A stretch of DNA of 64,000 nt from assembly GCA_038380435.1 (NCBI GenBank), contig JAWZYU010000013.1, positions 7,763,901 through 7,827,900 of the forward strand, read 5' to 3'. Of this stretch, positions 52,665 through 64,000 are shown in pieces. Both the position numbers and the translations under genes were made by a program. The notes beneath the pieces are model-generated. The model was given only the letters and a program-made list of their open reading frames with translations, was not told where the DNA came from and did not search any database. Numbering within the stretch: the stretch's first letter is position 1; each line of letters begins with the position of its first letter. The DNA is from Ryuthela nishihirai (taxonomy: Eukaryota > Arthropoda > Arachnida > Araneae > Heptathelidae).

Positions 52665-53775
52665 TCTTCCTCAACTTCAGTAGTAAGCAAACCATGACTG
52701 TCATAATTACTAAGTGACCTATCATGGTAAGCTTTGGCTATAACTGGGTCTTTCAGAGCTTCTGTATTAAAGGTAAATTTTTTAACCCTAGCACAACACT
52801 TCTTAAGTTTAAGTTTCAAGATACTTTTAAGAATGAAATGGTCAGATTCAATCTCAGCTCTCCTATATGCCCTGGTATTTCTAATAGAACTAGCCCATTT
52901 GCTGTTAATTAATATATAATCAATCATATTCTTATGCAGCCCATCAGGTGAAACCCATGTGTACTTATGCATGTCGCGGTGTTTGTTATAAGTGTTAGTT
53001 ATTCTGAATCCATTGAGTTTACTTACCTGTAGGAGACGTTGCCCATTGCAGCTACCAATACCAAAAGGGCCTATCACGCCTCCTCAAAGGTCAGAGTCAG
53101 TACCAACTTTGGCATTGAAGTCACCAAGAACAAGGGTAATATCTCCTTTCTTGACAGAATTAAAAATATCCTGAAGTTGTCCGTAAAACCTATCCTTCTC
53201 ATCCTCATCGGCATACTCAGTGGGGGCATAACAGCAGATAACATTCAAGTCTTTAATGCTTGTCTGAAATTTTACTGTAAGAAACCTTGCATTAATGCAC
53301 TCATATCCTAGAAGGGCATCACTAGCGTGTCTGCTGAGAAGCAGACCCACGCCTTGGTGATGCTTATTGTCGTCCCCCCCCCCCCTGAAAAGAGAAATCT
53401 AAGATTATTTTTAAGAATCTGACCTTTATCTGTCCATCTGGTCTCTTGCAAGCCGAGAATATCTAAATTATAATGGTGGAATTCTTGTGTGAAGACATCA
53501 AGAGAAAAAGCTCTGTGCAGAGTCCTCACATTCCAACTACCTTTGGAGAGAAAATGGTTAATGGGATGTTTAAAGAAACTATGTTTATTGAGAGAGGGAA
53601 TGCCGACAATATCAAACAGCCCTCTAATCGCAGACATGGAGCAAAGACCCGTTCCCCCACCACTAAAGGCTGAAGCCATCAACACTGGAAGACCTCCTCC
53701 AATGTAGAATTTGACGATGTCAGTAGAAGCAAAGAGTTCAGGTGCCTGCGATGACCTCTGCTCAGAATTATCCAC
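52610..53775 (-). pseudogene. LINE D endonuclease region, broken at two or more points
   Basis: From the ATG at 53775 (MDNSEQRSSQAPELF). The frame shifts at an expanded poly-C run (53377-53386) where copies A and C read CCCTCCC. The next frame (53350-53084) ends at a TGA in place of the Trp codon of DLWG found in copies A and C. Then 53077-52610 continues with the C-terminal part of the endonuclease (DYILINSKWASSIRN). Only a few changes separate this copy from an intact frame. Confidence 0.85.
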
Positions 53776-54125
53776 CAGCTGATAAACCTATCCTATGAAT
53801 CTATTCACCTGGTGCTTTCAACCCAGAAACAGAAAACGCAGCGGAAGGTTTTCCCTCCACAGAGGCCCACCAATGCAGTTAATTTAGGATCCATAATCAA
53901 GCTCAGAGCCATATATCTGTCCAGTCCAGTGGGTTTATATGGTCACTAGTGACCGTAGATAAACCTATATGTTTGACCACTCCTCATGCAGAAACCTATG
54001 TGTTTGACCACTCCTCAGCAGGGTAGAAAGAAAAGTAGCCATAGTTGTCCAGATCAGTAAGCCATAGTTGTCCGGTAGCCCTCCCCTTCCGTTCACTTCG
54101 AATCTCTTTTGAAAGGCACCATGAG

Positions 54126-55190
54126 AAAAGACTTGTTAAAAAATATACTCTTTGGCACATTAAAGGTCATATTTTAAGGCACTCACTAACTTTAAAATGC
54201 TTTAATGATAAAAATTTCTAGCGAAATGATCATTATAAAGGTTTAGGAAAATGTTTGGAATGAAAAAAATTTCATCCTCCTGACGTCATCAGACTCTGAG
54301 AAATTGATTTTCAGAGGAGAGCTAAATATGCAAGAAATTTTTTTTTTCCAGTAATAAATTATCACAGGAAAAGTCCAGTAGACAAAGAACACTTGAAAAA
54401 ATGAACTGAAAAAAAAAAAAAAAAAAAAAAAAATTGGCTGTCCTGATTGTGATTCGAACTCAGATCTCCCAGAAGAAGCATGCCGGGAGTCTTTTTTCTT
54501 TTCTTCTCGAGCTTTCTGAGTCGTCATTTTCCGTAATGCAGTCGTCCTAACAAAATGAAATTTTTTTACCACACATTTTATTTTAGCAAGCAGAAGAAAT
54601 TGACTAATTTTGATTCAAATCCGAAATAATGATGTTAAAAATGGCCTTATTTGTTGGTGATGCGGCCTGCAATGACTCCACTTCTGTCTTCCCAGGACAA
54701 AAAGAATCGAACCGAGCATCGTCTGCAGTCCTTTTCCTCCCACTTCAAATATAGCATTTCAGTGGCGTGATGTTAAAATTAAACGTCAACTTTTAAATAA
54801 TCGGCCATGATTCTTCTTAGTTCAAAAAAAAAGAAAAAAACAGTTTTCAATTTTGAATTTGAAAGATTCGCGTTTGCAGGTCACGTGATTTCCCACACGA
54901 ACATGCAAACGAAAGTCAAAAAAAGCTTGAAATGAAGAATGAATCGGAAAGGCATCGGGACATGCTGACGTCGGTTCACGTGCTCCTCTCAACTCATCCA
55001 CAAGCTCTCCCGACTCTCCGTCACCTCTGGGGACATCGGTGGCACGTGCCCGACATGTAACTGCACACTTTCCATGTCAACATCTGGTGGCGCCGGAGAG
55101 ACTGAAAGGAACTGCACGAGCACCAACTCGTACCTGCGACCCTCACCCGCTTCTTTCTTCGTATCCATCATCTTCATCACTCTTTCCTTA
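54126..55190. other. Unassigned DNA with a tRNA-like fragment and CACGTG cluster
   Basis: 54408-54500 (minus) holds GAGTTCGAATCACA, resembling a B box, next to an A-run of about 24, possibly an old SINE. Three CACGTG hexamers lie near 54893, 54977 and 55043. No gene seen. Confidence 0.35.
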
Positions 55191-55545
55191 GAGGCGCGGG
55201 TGACTCGGTCGATAGCACGCCAGACTCGTAATCTGCAGTTCCCAGGTTCGAGTCCCAGCTGGGCCAGCGTTGAGATTTGTATCTGAAAAACTCACCGCCC
55301 TATATACGGTCAGTAGGGGTCACCGATGGGCTTGGAAAGGCCGTCGTTCATCGGATGGGACATAAAGCCGTGGCCCAGTGGGCGGGAGAGCGCGCACGTT
55401 ATAAACGAGCCGCTGGATGGCCTCGACGGAATGCTACCATTTCTCTGCTAACAGGTGTCCCTAGGGTCCCCTAACCTTCTCTGGCTCCTCATGACTTGGC
55501 CATTCACCCCATTGTGTGCACAAAAATGTCTCTCAGAGGTGAAAC
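55191..55545 (+). mobile_element. SINE-T copy 6
   Basis: Head GTGACTCGGTCGATAGCACG, B box GGTTCGAGTCCCAGC, tail to GTCTCTCAGAGGTGAAACAA. No clear target duplication remains. Confidence 0.88.
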
Positions 55546-56019
55546 AAGTCATCCCTCGATATAGCGCACCAACCGTTTCCATGTTTTTCCGTTTTCAATG
55601 GCACTCCGCGCAAGCCGTCATTTGCGTTAACTTTTCCTTCGAGAGATGTGGCGGGAACAGCTGCTTCGACAAAGAGGCCAACTTGAAGCCAACAAGTGAG
55701 AAGGGCGAGCGGGAAATGCACGCGGCAATAGGCTTTAATCGTGCTTACATTGATCTTGTAAGACACCACCATTCTAGATCATGACATCGTCAACAGTCTT
55801 TTGCGAGATCGTGACCTCTCGTTTGCTCACATCTCCGAAATTGAGACCTTTTCCGCAAATGTTTTCCACCACGACACGGAACGCTGCGTGATGGAATATC
55901 ACGAGAAAACTTATTCCAAGGAGGAAAAAAAATTCCAACTTTCCAAATACATTTCTGAAATTTATCAGTGGGTAGAATTGTTAAGACTTACCGACTGCTA
56001 TGCGATGGATGGGACGCAA
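55546..56019. other. Unassigned DNA
   Basis: The + frame at 55801-56064 (87 codons) is open but unrecognised, and its end enters the 57-bp array. Confidence 0.35.
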
Positions 56020-56345
56020 GAGTTGAAGATAATTTTTGTGAAATTCATCGATGGGAAATCGTAGAAGAGAAATCGTAGCTTTCTGATGATTTTTTCTGAA
56101 ATTTATCAATTGGCAAAAATGAAGACAAATCTCCACTTTCTAATGATTTCTGCAATATTTATCAATAAGCAATATCAAAGAGAAATCACAGCTTTCTGAC
56201 GATTTTTGTGAACTTTTTCGATGGGCAATGACGAAGAGAAATCCCGGCTCTCTATCGATTTCTGCAATGTTTATCGATGAGAAATTACGAAAGATATTAT
56301 AGCTTTCTAACGATTTTTGTGAAATTAATCGATAGATAATAATGC
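56020..56345 (+). repeat. Tandem array, about five diverged units of about 57 bp
   Basis: Units share AGAGAAATC-x-x-AGCTTTCTGA-GATTTTTGTGAA-TTTATCGATGGGCAAT. Starts are near 56067, 56122, 56179, 56236 and 56290, with a partial unit before. Confidence 0.75.
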
Positions 56346-57045
56346 CCTGTTCATTTCAAAGCTCCAGAACTGTGAGGAACGTCGCTGTTTGTGGAGTCCG
56401 TAACTGAAGGTGCATGGCGGGAATCTCCAATCAGAGCGGAATGGATTTCTGATCCTTCCGTTCCCAGAAGATCTCCTCCCTTTGCATTTTCAGTTTTTCG
56501 CTGCGTGCTCACTCTGCCCCTTCGTCCTTGATCAGACAATCTGTAATTTATAGATGGCACAAAGCCCACACTCCCGGTCTCGCTCCCCCCCTCCTCCGTT
56601 CCTCCTTCCCTCGATGCACGTAATGATCGTTCGCCGCGAGGATGAATAAAACATGGCTGAGCCATGGATCCGTGGTGACGTCAAATGCACGTGACAGCGC
56701 TGAGCACGTGTCCTCCGAGGGCCGTAATCTGATGACACGGATTACTGGTGTCTGCAGGAGACGTGCGAACGGCACTACCTGGCCCGTGCGGATGGGGTTG
56801 AGCTGCTCTCTCATCCCGCCCCTGCAAGATTCGTCATCAGAGCCGAAACAAACTGCACAGAGGAAAGAACAGCTAGACAACATTCTCTCCAAAATTATTG
56901 CGAATGAAAGCTTCACAAAATTAGCATCACGCATTTTCATTTTGCTGCTGGCATTTCTCTCTGCAAAGCTCATCCTTAAACAGCTCATTCCTCCTAAACT
57001 GAATTCTTTCCCTTTTCATCATGTTTCGTGCAGCGAGTCGTAAAG
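56346..57045. other. Unassigned DNA before the satellite
   Basis: A GC-rich patch (56.5-56.85 kb) has overlapping open frames on both strands without domains. From about 56940 the sequence begins to resemble degraded satellite monomers. Confidence 0.35.
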
Positions 57046-57300
57046 TTCATCCTTCGACTACTCATTATTCTCTGCTGAATTCGTTCCCTTTCATCTTCTT
57101 TACTTCTGCTTCCGTTAGCTTTCTCTTTCAGCTTTCCTTCTCTGCTGAATTCGTTCCGTTTCATATTCTTTCCTTCTGCTTTCATTAGCTTTCTCTTTTA
57201 GCTTTCCTTCTCTGTTGAATTCATTCCCTTTCATCTTCTTTCCTTCTGCTTTCATTAGGTTTCCCTTTTATCCTTTCTTCTCTGCTGAATTCTTTCCCTT
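57046..57300 (+). repeat. Satellite edge: 70-bp monomers
   Basis: Successive 70-base units of the type TTCTCTGCTGAATTCGTTCC / TTTCATCTTCTTTCCTTCTG / CTTTCATTAGCTTTC repeat without the two-unit alternation seen further right, and they are more diverged. Confidence 0.85.
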
Positions 57301-60300
57301 TCATATTCTTTTCTCTGCTTTCACCAGCCTCCAATTTTAGCTTTCCTTCTCTCCTGAATTCGTTCTCTTTTATCTTCTTTCCTTCTGCTTTCATTAGGTT
57401 TCCCTTTTATCTTTTCTTCTCTGATGAATTCTTTCCCTTTCATATTCTTTCCTTCTGCTTTCACCAGCCTCCACTTTTAGCTTTCCTTCTCTGCAGAATT
57501 TGTTCTCTTTTATCTTCTTTCCTTCTGCTTTCATTAGGTTTCCCTTTTATCTTTTCTTCTCTGATGAATTCTTTCCCTTTCATATTCTTTCCTTCTGCTT
57601 TCACCAGCCTCCACTTTTAACTTTCCTTCTCTGCAGAATTTGTTCTCTTTTATCTTCTTTCCTTCTGCTTTCATTAGGTTTCCCTTTTATCTTTTCTTCT
57701 CTGCTGAATTCTTCCCCTTTCATCTTCTTTCATTCTGCTTTCACCAGCCTCCACTTCTAGCTTTCCTTCTCTCCTGAATTCGTTCTCTTTTATCTTCTTT
57801 CCTTCTGCTTTCATTAGGTTTCCCTTTTATCTTTTCTTCTCTGCTGAATTCTTTCCCTTTCATATTCTTTCCTTCTGCTTTCACCAGCCTCCACTTTTAG
57901 CTTTCCTTCTCTCCTGAATTCGTTCTCTTTTATCTTCTTTCCTTCTGCTTTCATTAGGTTTCCCTTTTATCTTTTCTTCTCTGAAGAATTCTTTCCCTTT
58001 CATATTCTTTCCTTCTGCTTTCACCAGCCTCCACTTTTAGCTTTCCTTCTCTCCTGAATTCGTTCTCTTTTATCTTCTTTCCTTCTGCTTTCATTAGGTT
58101 TCCCTTTTATCTTTTCTTCTCTGAAGAATTCTTTCCCCTTCATATTCTTTCCTTCTGCTTTCACCAGCCTCCACTTTTAGCTTTCCTTCTCTCCTGAATT
58201 CGTTCTCTTTTATCTTCTTTCCTTCTGCTTTCATTAGGTTTCCCTTTTATCTTTTCTTCTCTGAAGAATTCTTTCCCTTTCATATTCTTTCCTTCTGCTT
58301 TCACCAGCCTCCACTTTTAGCTTTCCTTCTCTCCTGAATTCGTTCTCTTTTATCTTCTTTCCTTCTGCTTTCATTAGGTTTCCCTTTTATCTTTTCTTCT
58401 CTGAAGAATTCTTTCCCCTTCATATTCTTTCCTTCTGCTTTCACCAGCCTCCACTTTTAGCTTTCCTTCTCTCCTGAATTCGTTCTCTTTTATCTTCTTT
58501 CCTTCTGCTTTCATTAGGTTTCCCTTTTATCTTTTCTTCTCTGCTGAATTCTTTCCCTTTCATATTCTTTCCTTCTGCTTTCACCAGCCTCCACTTTTAG
58601 CTTTCCTTCTCTCCTGAATTCGTTCTCTTTTATCTTCTTTCCTTCTGCTTTCATTAGGTTTCCCTTTTATCTTTTCTTCTCTGAAGAATTCTTTCCCTTT
58701 CATATTCTTTCCATCTGCTTTCACCAGCCTCCACTTTTAGCTTTCCTTCTCTCCTGAATTCGTTCTCTTTTATCTTCTTTCCTTCTGCTTTCATTAGGTT
58801 TCCCTTTTATCTTTTCTTCTCTGATGAATTCTTTCCCTTTCATATTCTTTCCTTCTGCTTTCACCAGCCTCCACTTTTAGCTCTCCTTCTCTGCAGAATT
58901 TGTTCTCTTTTATCTTCTTTCCTTCTGCTTTCATTAGGCTTCCCTTTTATCTTTTCTTCTCTGATAAATTCTTTCCCTTTCATATTCTTTCCTTCTGCTT
59001 TCACCAGCCTCCAGTTTTAGCTTTCCCTCCCTGCAGAATTCGTTCTCTTTTATCTTCTTTCCTTCTGCTTTCATTAGGTTTCCCTTTTATCTTTTCTTCT
59101 CTGATGAATTCTTTCCCTTTCATATTCTTTCCTTCTGCTTTCACCAGCCTCCACTTTTAGCTTTCCTTCTCTGCAGAATTTGTTCTCATTTATCTTCTTT
59201 CCTTCTGCTTTCATTAGGCTTCCCTTTTATCTTTTCTTCTCTGATGAATTCTTTCCCTTTCATATTCTTTCCTTCTGCTTTCACCAGCCTCCAGTTTTAG
59301 CTTTCCCTCCCTGCAGAATTCGTTCTCTTTTATCTTCTTTCCTTCTGCTTTCATTAGGTTTCCCTTTTATATTTTCTTCTCTGATGAATTCTTTCCCTTT
59401 CATATTCTTTCCTTCTGCTTTCACCAGCCTCCACTTTTAGCTTTCCTTCTCTCCTGAATTCGTTCTCTTTTATCTTCTTTCCTTCTGCTTTCATTAGGTT
59501 TCCCTTTTATATTTTCTTCTCTGATGAATTCTTTCCCTTTCATATTCTTTCTTTCTGCTTTCACCAGCCTCCAGTTTTAGCTTTCCCTCCCTGCAGAATT
59601 CGTTCTCTTTTATCTTCTTTCCTTCTGCTTTCATTAGGTTTCCCTTTTATATTTTCTTCTCTGATGAATTCTTTCCCTTTCATATTCTTTCTTTCTGCTT
59701 TCACCAGCCTCCACTTTTAGCTTTCCTTCCCTGCAGAATTCGTTCTCTTTTATCTTCTTTCCTTCTGCTTTCATTAGGTTTCCCTTTTATCTTTTCTTCT
59801 CTGAAGAATTCTTTCCCTTTCATATTCTTTCTTTCTGCTTTCACCAGCCTCCACTTTTAGCTTTCCTTCTCTCCTGAATTCGTTCTCTTTTATCTTCTTT
59901 CCTTCTGCTTTCATTAGGTTTCCCTTTTATCTTTTCTTCTCTGAAGAATTCTTTCCCTTTCATATTCTTTCCTTCTGCTTTCACCAGCCTCCACTTTTAG
60001 CTTTCCTTCTCTGCAGAATTCGTTCTCTTTTATCTTCTTTCCTTCTGCTTTCATTAGGTTTCCCTTTTATCTTTTCTTCTCTGATGAATTCTTTCCCTTT
60101 CATATACTTTCCTTCTGCTTTCACCAGCCTCCACTTTTAGCTTTCCTTCTCTGCAGAATTTGTTCTCTTTTATCTTCTTTCCTTCTGCTTTCATTAGGTT
60201 TCCCTTTTATCTTTTCTTCTCTGAAGAATTCTTTCCCTTTCATATTCTTTCCTTCTGCTTTCACCAGCCTCCACTTTTAGCTTTCCTTCTCTGCAGAATT

Positions 60301-63300
60301 TGTTCTCTTTTATCTTCTTTCCTTCTGCTTTCATTAGGCTTCCCTTTTATCTTTTCTTCTCTGATGAATTCTTTCCCTTTCATATTCTTTCCTTCTGCTT
60401 TCACCAGCCTCCACTTTTAGCTTTCCCTCCCTGCAGAATTCGTTCTCTTTTATCTTCTTTCCTTCTGCTTTCATTAGGTTTCCCTTTTATATTTTCTTCT
60501 CTGATGAATTCTTTCCCTTTCATATTCTTTCTTTCTGCTTTCACCAGCCTCCACTTTTAGCTTTCCTTCCCTGCAGAATTCGTTCTCTTTTATCTTCTTT
60601 CCTTCTGCTTTCATTAGGTTTCCCTTTTATATTTTCTTCTCTGATGAATTCTTTCCCTTTCATATTCTTTCTTTCTGCTTTCACCAGCCTCCACTTTTAG
60701 CTTTCCTTCCCTGCAGAATTCGTTCTCTTTTATCTTCTTTCCTTCTGCTTTCATTAGGTTTCCCTTTTATCTTTTCTTCTCTGAAGAATTCTTTCCCTTT
60801 CATATTCTTTCCTTCTGCTTTCACCAGCCTCCACTTTTAGCTTTCCTTCCCTGCAGAATTCGTTCTCTTTTATCTTCTTTCCTTCTGCTTTCATTAGGTT
60901 TCCCTTTTATATTTTCTTCTCTGATGAATTCTTTCCCTTTCATATTCTTTCTTTCTGCTTTCACCAGCCTCCACTTTTAGCTTTCCTTCTCTCCTGAATT
61001 CGTTCTCTTTTATCTTCTTTCCTTCTGCTTTCATTAGCTTTCCCTTTTATCTTTTCTTCTCTGAAGAATTCTTTCCCTTTCATATTCTTTCCTTCTGCTT
61101 TCACCAGCCTCCACTTTTAGCTTTCCTTCTCTCCTGAATTCGTTCTCTTTTATCTTCTTTCCTTCTGCTTTCATTAGGTTTCCCTTTTATCTTTTCTTCT
61201 CTGAAGAATTCTTTCCCTTTCAAATTCTTTCCTTCTGCTTTCACCAGCCTCCACTTTTAGCTTTCCTTCTCTCCTGAATTCGTTCTCTTTTATCTTCTTT
61301 CCTTCTGCTTTCATTAGGTTTCCCTTTTATCTTTTCTTCTAGGAAGAATTCTTTCCCTTTCATATTCTTTCCTTCTGCTTTCACCAGCCTCCACTTTTAG
61401 CTTTCCTTCTCTCCTGAATTCGTTCTCTTTTATCTTCTTTCCTTCTGCTTTCATTAGGTTTCCCTTTTATCTTTTCTTCTCTGCTGAATTCTTTCCCTTT
61501 CATATTCTTTCCTTCTGCTTTCACCAGCCTCCACTTTTAGCTTTCCTTCTCTCCTGAATTCGTTCTCTTTTATCTTCTTTCCTTCTGCTTTCATTAGGTT
61601 TCCCTTTTATCTTTTCTTCTCTGAAGAATTCTTTCCCTTTAATATTCTTTCCTTCTGCTTTCACCAGCCTCCACTTTTAGCTTTCCTTCTCTCCTGAATT
61701 CGTTCTCTTTTATCTTCTTTCCTTCTGCTTTCATTAGGTTTCCCTTTTATCTTTTCTTCTCTGATGAATTCTTTCCCTTTCATATTCTTTCCTTCTGCTT
61801 TCACCAGCCTCCACTTTTAGCTTTCCTTCTCTGCAGAATTTGTTCTCTTTTATCTTCTTTCCTTCTGCTTTCATTAGGTTTCCCTTTTATCTTTTCTTCT
61901 CTGATGAATTCTTTCCCTTTCATATTCTTTCCTTCTGCTTTCACCAGCCTCCACTTTTAGCTTTCCTTCTCTCCTGAATTCGTTCTCTTTTATCTTCTTT
62001 CCTTCTGCTTTCATTAGGTTTCCCTTTTATCTTTTCTTCTCTGAAGAATTCTTTCCCCTTCATATTCTTTCCTTCTGCTTTCACCAGCCTCCACTTTTAG
62101 CTTTCCTTCTCTCCTGAATTCGTTCTCTTTTATCTTCTTTCCTTCTGCTTTCATTAGGTTTCCCTTTTATCTTTTCTTCTCTGAAGAATTCTTTCCCTTT
62201 CATATTCTTTCCTTCTGCTTTCACCAGCCTCCACTTTTAGCTTTCGTTCTCTCCTGAATTCGTTCTCTTTTATCTTCTTTCCTTCTGCTTTCATTAGGTT
62301 TCCCTTTTATCTTTTCTTCTCTGAAGAATTCTTTCCCCTTCATATTCTTTCCTTCTGCTTTCACCAGCCTCCACTTTTAGCTTTCCTTCTCTCCTGAATT
62401 CGTTCTCTTTTATCTTCTTTCCTTCTGCTTTCATTAGGTTTCCCTTTTATCTTTTCTTCTCTGCTGAATTCTTTCCCTTTCATATTCTTTCCTTCTGCTT
62501 TCACCAGCCTCCACTTTTAGCTTTCCTTCTCTCCTGAATTCGTTCTCTTTTATCTTCTTTCCTTCTGCTTTCATTAGGTTTCCCTTTTATCTTTTCTTCT
62601 CTGAAGAATTCTTTCCCTTTCATATTCTTTCCATCTGCTTTCACCAGCCTCCACTTTTAGCTTTCCTTCTCTCCTGAATTCGTTCTCTTTTATCTTCTTT
62701 CCTTCTGCTTTCATTAGGTTTCCCTTTTATCTTTTCTTCTCTGATGAATTCTTTCCCTTTCATATTCTTTTCTCTGCTTTCACCAGCCTCCAATTTTAGC
62801 TTTCCTTCTCTGCAGAATTCGTTCTCTTTTATCTTCTTTCCTTCTGCTTTCATTAGGTTTCCCTTTTATCTTTTCTTCTCTGATGAATTCTTTCCCTTTC
62901 ATATTCTTTCCTTCTGCTTTCACCAGCCTCCACTTTTAGCTTTCCTTCTCTGCAGAATTTGTTCTCTTTTATCTTCTTTCCTTCTGCTTTCATTAGGCTT
63001 CCCTTTTATCTTTTCTTCTCTGATGAATTCTTTCATTTTCATATTCTTTCCTTCTGCTTTCACCAGCCTCCAGTTTTAGCTTTCCTTCTCTGCAGAATTT
63101 GTTCTCTTTTATCTTCTTTCCTTCTGCTTTCATTAGGTTTCCCTTTTATCTTTTCTTCTCTGATGAATTCTTTCCCTTTCATATTCTTTCCTTCTGCTTT
63201 CACCAGCCTCCACTTTTAGCTCTCCTTCTCTGCAGAATTTGTTCTCTTTTATCTTCTTTCCTTCTGCTTTCATTAGGCTTCCCTTTTATCTTTTCTTCTC

Positions 63301-64000
63301 TGATAAATTCTTTCCCTTTCATATTCTTTCCTTCTGCTTTCACCAGCCTCCAGTTTTAGCTTTCCCTCCCTGCAGAATTCGTTCTCTTTTATCTTCTTTC
63401 CTTCTGCTTTCATTAGGTTTCCCTTTTATCTTTTCTTCTCTGATGAATTCTTTCCCTTTCATATTCTTTCCTTCTGCTTTCACCAGCCTCCACTTTTAGC
63501 TTTCCTTCTCTGCAGAATTTGTTCTCTTTTATCTTCTTTCCTTCTGCTTTCATTAGGCTTCCCTTTTATCTTTTCTTCTCTGATGAATTCTTTCCCTTTC
63601 ATATTCTTTCCTTCTGCTTTCACGCCTCCAGTTTTAGCTTTCCCTCCCTGCAGAATTCGTTCTCTTTTATCTTCTTTCCTTCTGCTTTCATTAGGTTTCC
63701 CTTTTATATTTTCTTCTCTGATGAATTCTTTCCCTTTCATATTCTTTCCTTCTGCTTTCACCAGCCTCCACTTTTAGCTTTCCTTCTCTCCCGAATTCGT
63801 TCTCTTTTATCTTCTTTCCTTCTGCTTTCATTAGGTTTCCCTTTTATATTTTCTTCTCTGATGAATTCTTTCCCTTTCATATTCTTTCTTTCTGCTTTCA
63901 CCAGCCTCCAGTTTTAGCTTTCCCTCCCTGCAGAATTCGTTCTCTTTTATCTTCTTTCCTTCTGCTTTCATTAGGTTTCCCTTTTATATTTTCTTCTCTG
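57301..64000 (+). repeat. 140-bp dimeric satellite array, continuing past the window
   Basis: About 48 units of 140 bases. Each is two related 70-base halves: one ends CTTTCATTAGGTTTCCCTTT, the other ends CTTTCACCAGCCTCCACTTT. GAATTC occurs in most half-units. By a count of one unit about four-fifths of the + strand is pyrimidine. Variants CTCCTGAATTCG or CTGCAGAATT(C/T)G in one half and GAAGAATT, GATGAATT or GCTGAATT in the other occur in blocks. One-base period slips at about 62770 and a 3-base loss at about 63623 shift the register. Long open frames here are by-products of the repeat. Confidence 0.97.

Larger units (their letters stand above)
50636..54125 (-). mobile_element. LINE copy D, near full length
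   Basis: 3' end with (CAT)n at 50637-50649, 5' UTR to about 54125. Sequence is close to copies B and C. Confidence 0.92.

Noticed and set aside
57301..64000. Repeated 86-codon and longer open frames (MFSFIFFPSAF type) on the + strand
   Set aside because: They are direct translations of the 140-bp satellite, recur every 140 bases and have no start context or domain.

Overview
The window is animal nuclear DNA, not bacterial. It has one spliced exon with consensus splice sites, tRNA-derived SINEs with target-site duplications, non-LTR retrotransposons, Tc1-like transposons, a Maverick/Polinton element and long satellite arrays. The only recognisable host gene piece is the second LIM-domain exon of an Lhx1/5 (Lim1)-type LIM-homeobox gene (33920-34125, + strand). 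The mix fits an invertebrate, probably an arthropod, but the sequence alone does not fix the species.

Left third (1-24.3 kb): nested mobile elements. A minus-strand LINE (copy A) is split by a 22.8-kb Maverick/Polinton (1245-24056) that has long inverted repeats and a 6-bp target duplication (AGGGTA/AAGGTA). On its + strand the Maverick carries, in order, a PC4-like ssDNA-binding protein, a small membrane protein, a chromodomain integrase, a probable minor capsid (penton) protein, a small basic capsid-associated protein, the double-jelly-roll major capsid protein, an adenain-type cysteine protease, a packaging ATPase and two small late-type proteins. A protein-primed family B DNA polymerase lies on the minus strand. 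Most of these genes carry frameshifts or stops, so the copy is dead.

The Maverick's ATPase gene is itself split by a second element of 8639 bp (7635-16273). This has Polinton-type inverted repeats of about 760 bp and a perfect 6-bp target duplication (AACGCA). It contains none of the recognisable Polinton core genes. Instead it holds a giant palindrome (two 1.9-kb arms around a 445-bp spacer), a small gene with a histone-fold-like layout, an overlapping Cys-rich frame, and a 540-bp retro-insertion with a 13-bp duplication. It is the most unusual object in the window.

Middle (24.3-57 kb): intron-like or intergenic DNA around the LIM exon, filled with three more copies of the same LINE family (B, C, D; all minus strand), six copies of a tRNA-Thr-like SINE, three copies of a second tRNA-derived SINE, two Tc1-like transposon relics, a 1.4-kb tandem duplication, and tandem arrays with periods of about 41, 57, 74 and 149 bp.

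Right end (57.05-64 kb, running off the window): a pyrimidine-rich satellite. It is made of 70-bp monomers at its left edge and of 140-bp dimers elsewhere, with EcoRI sites in most half-units and blocks of variant dimers.
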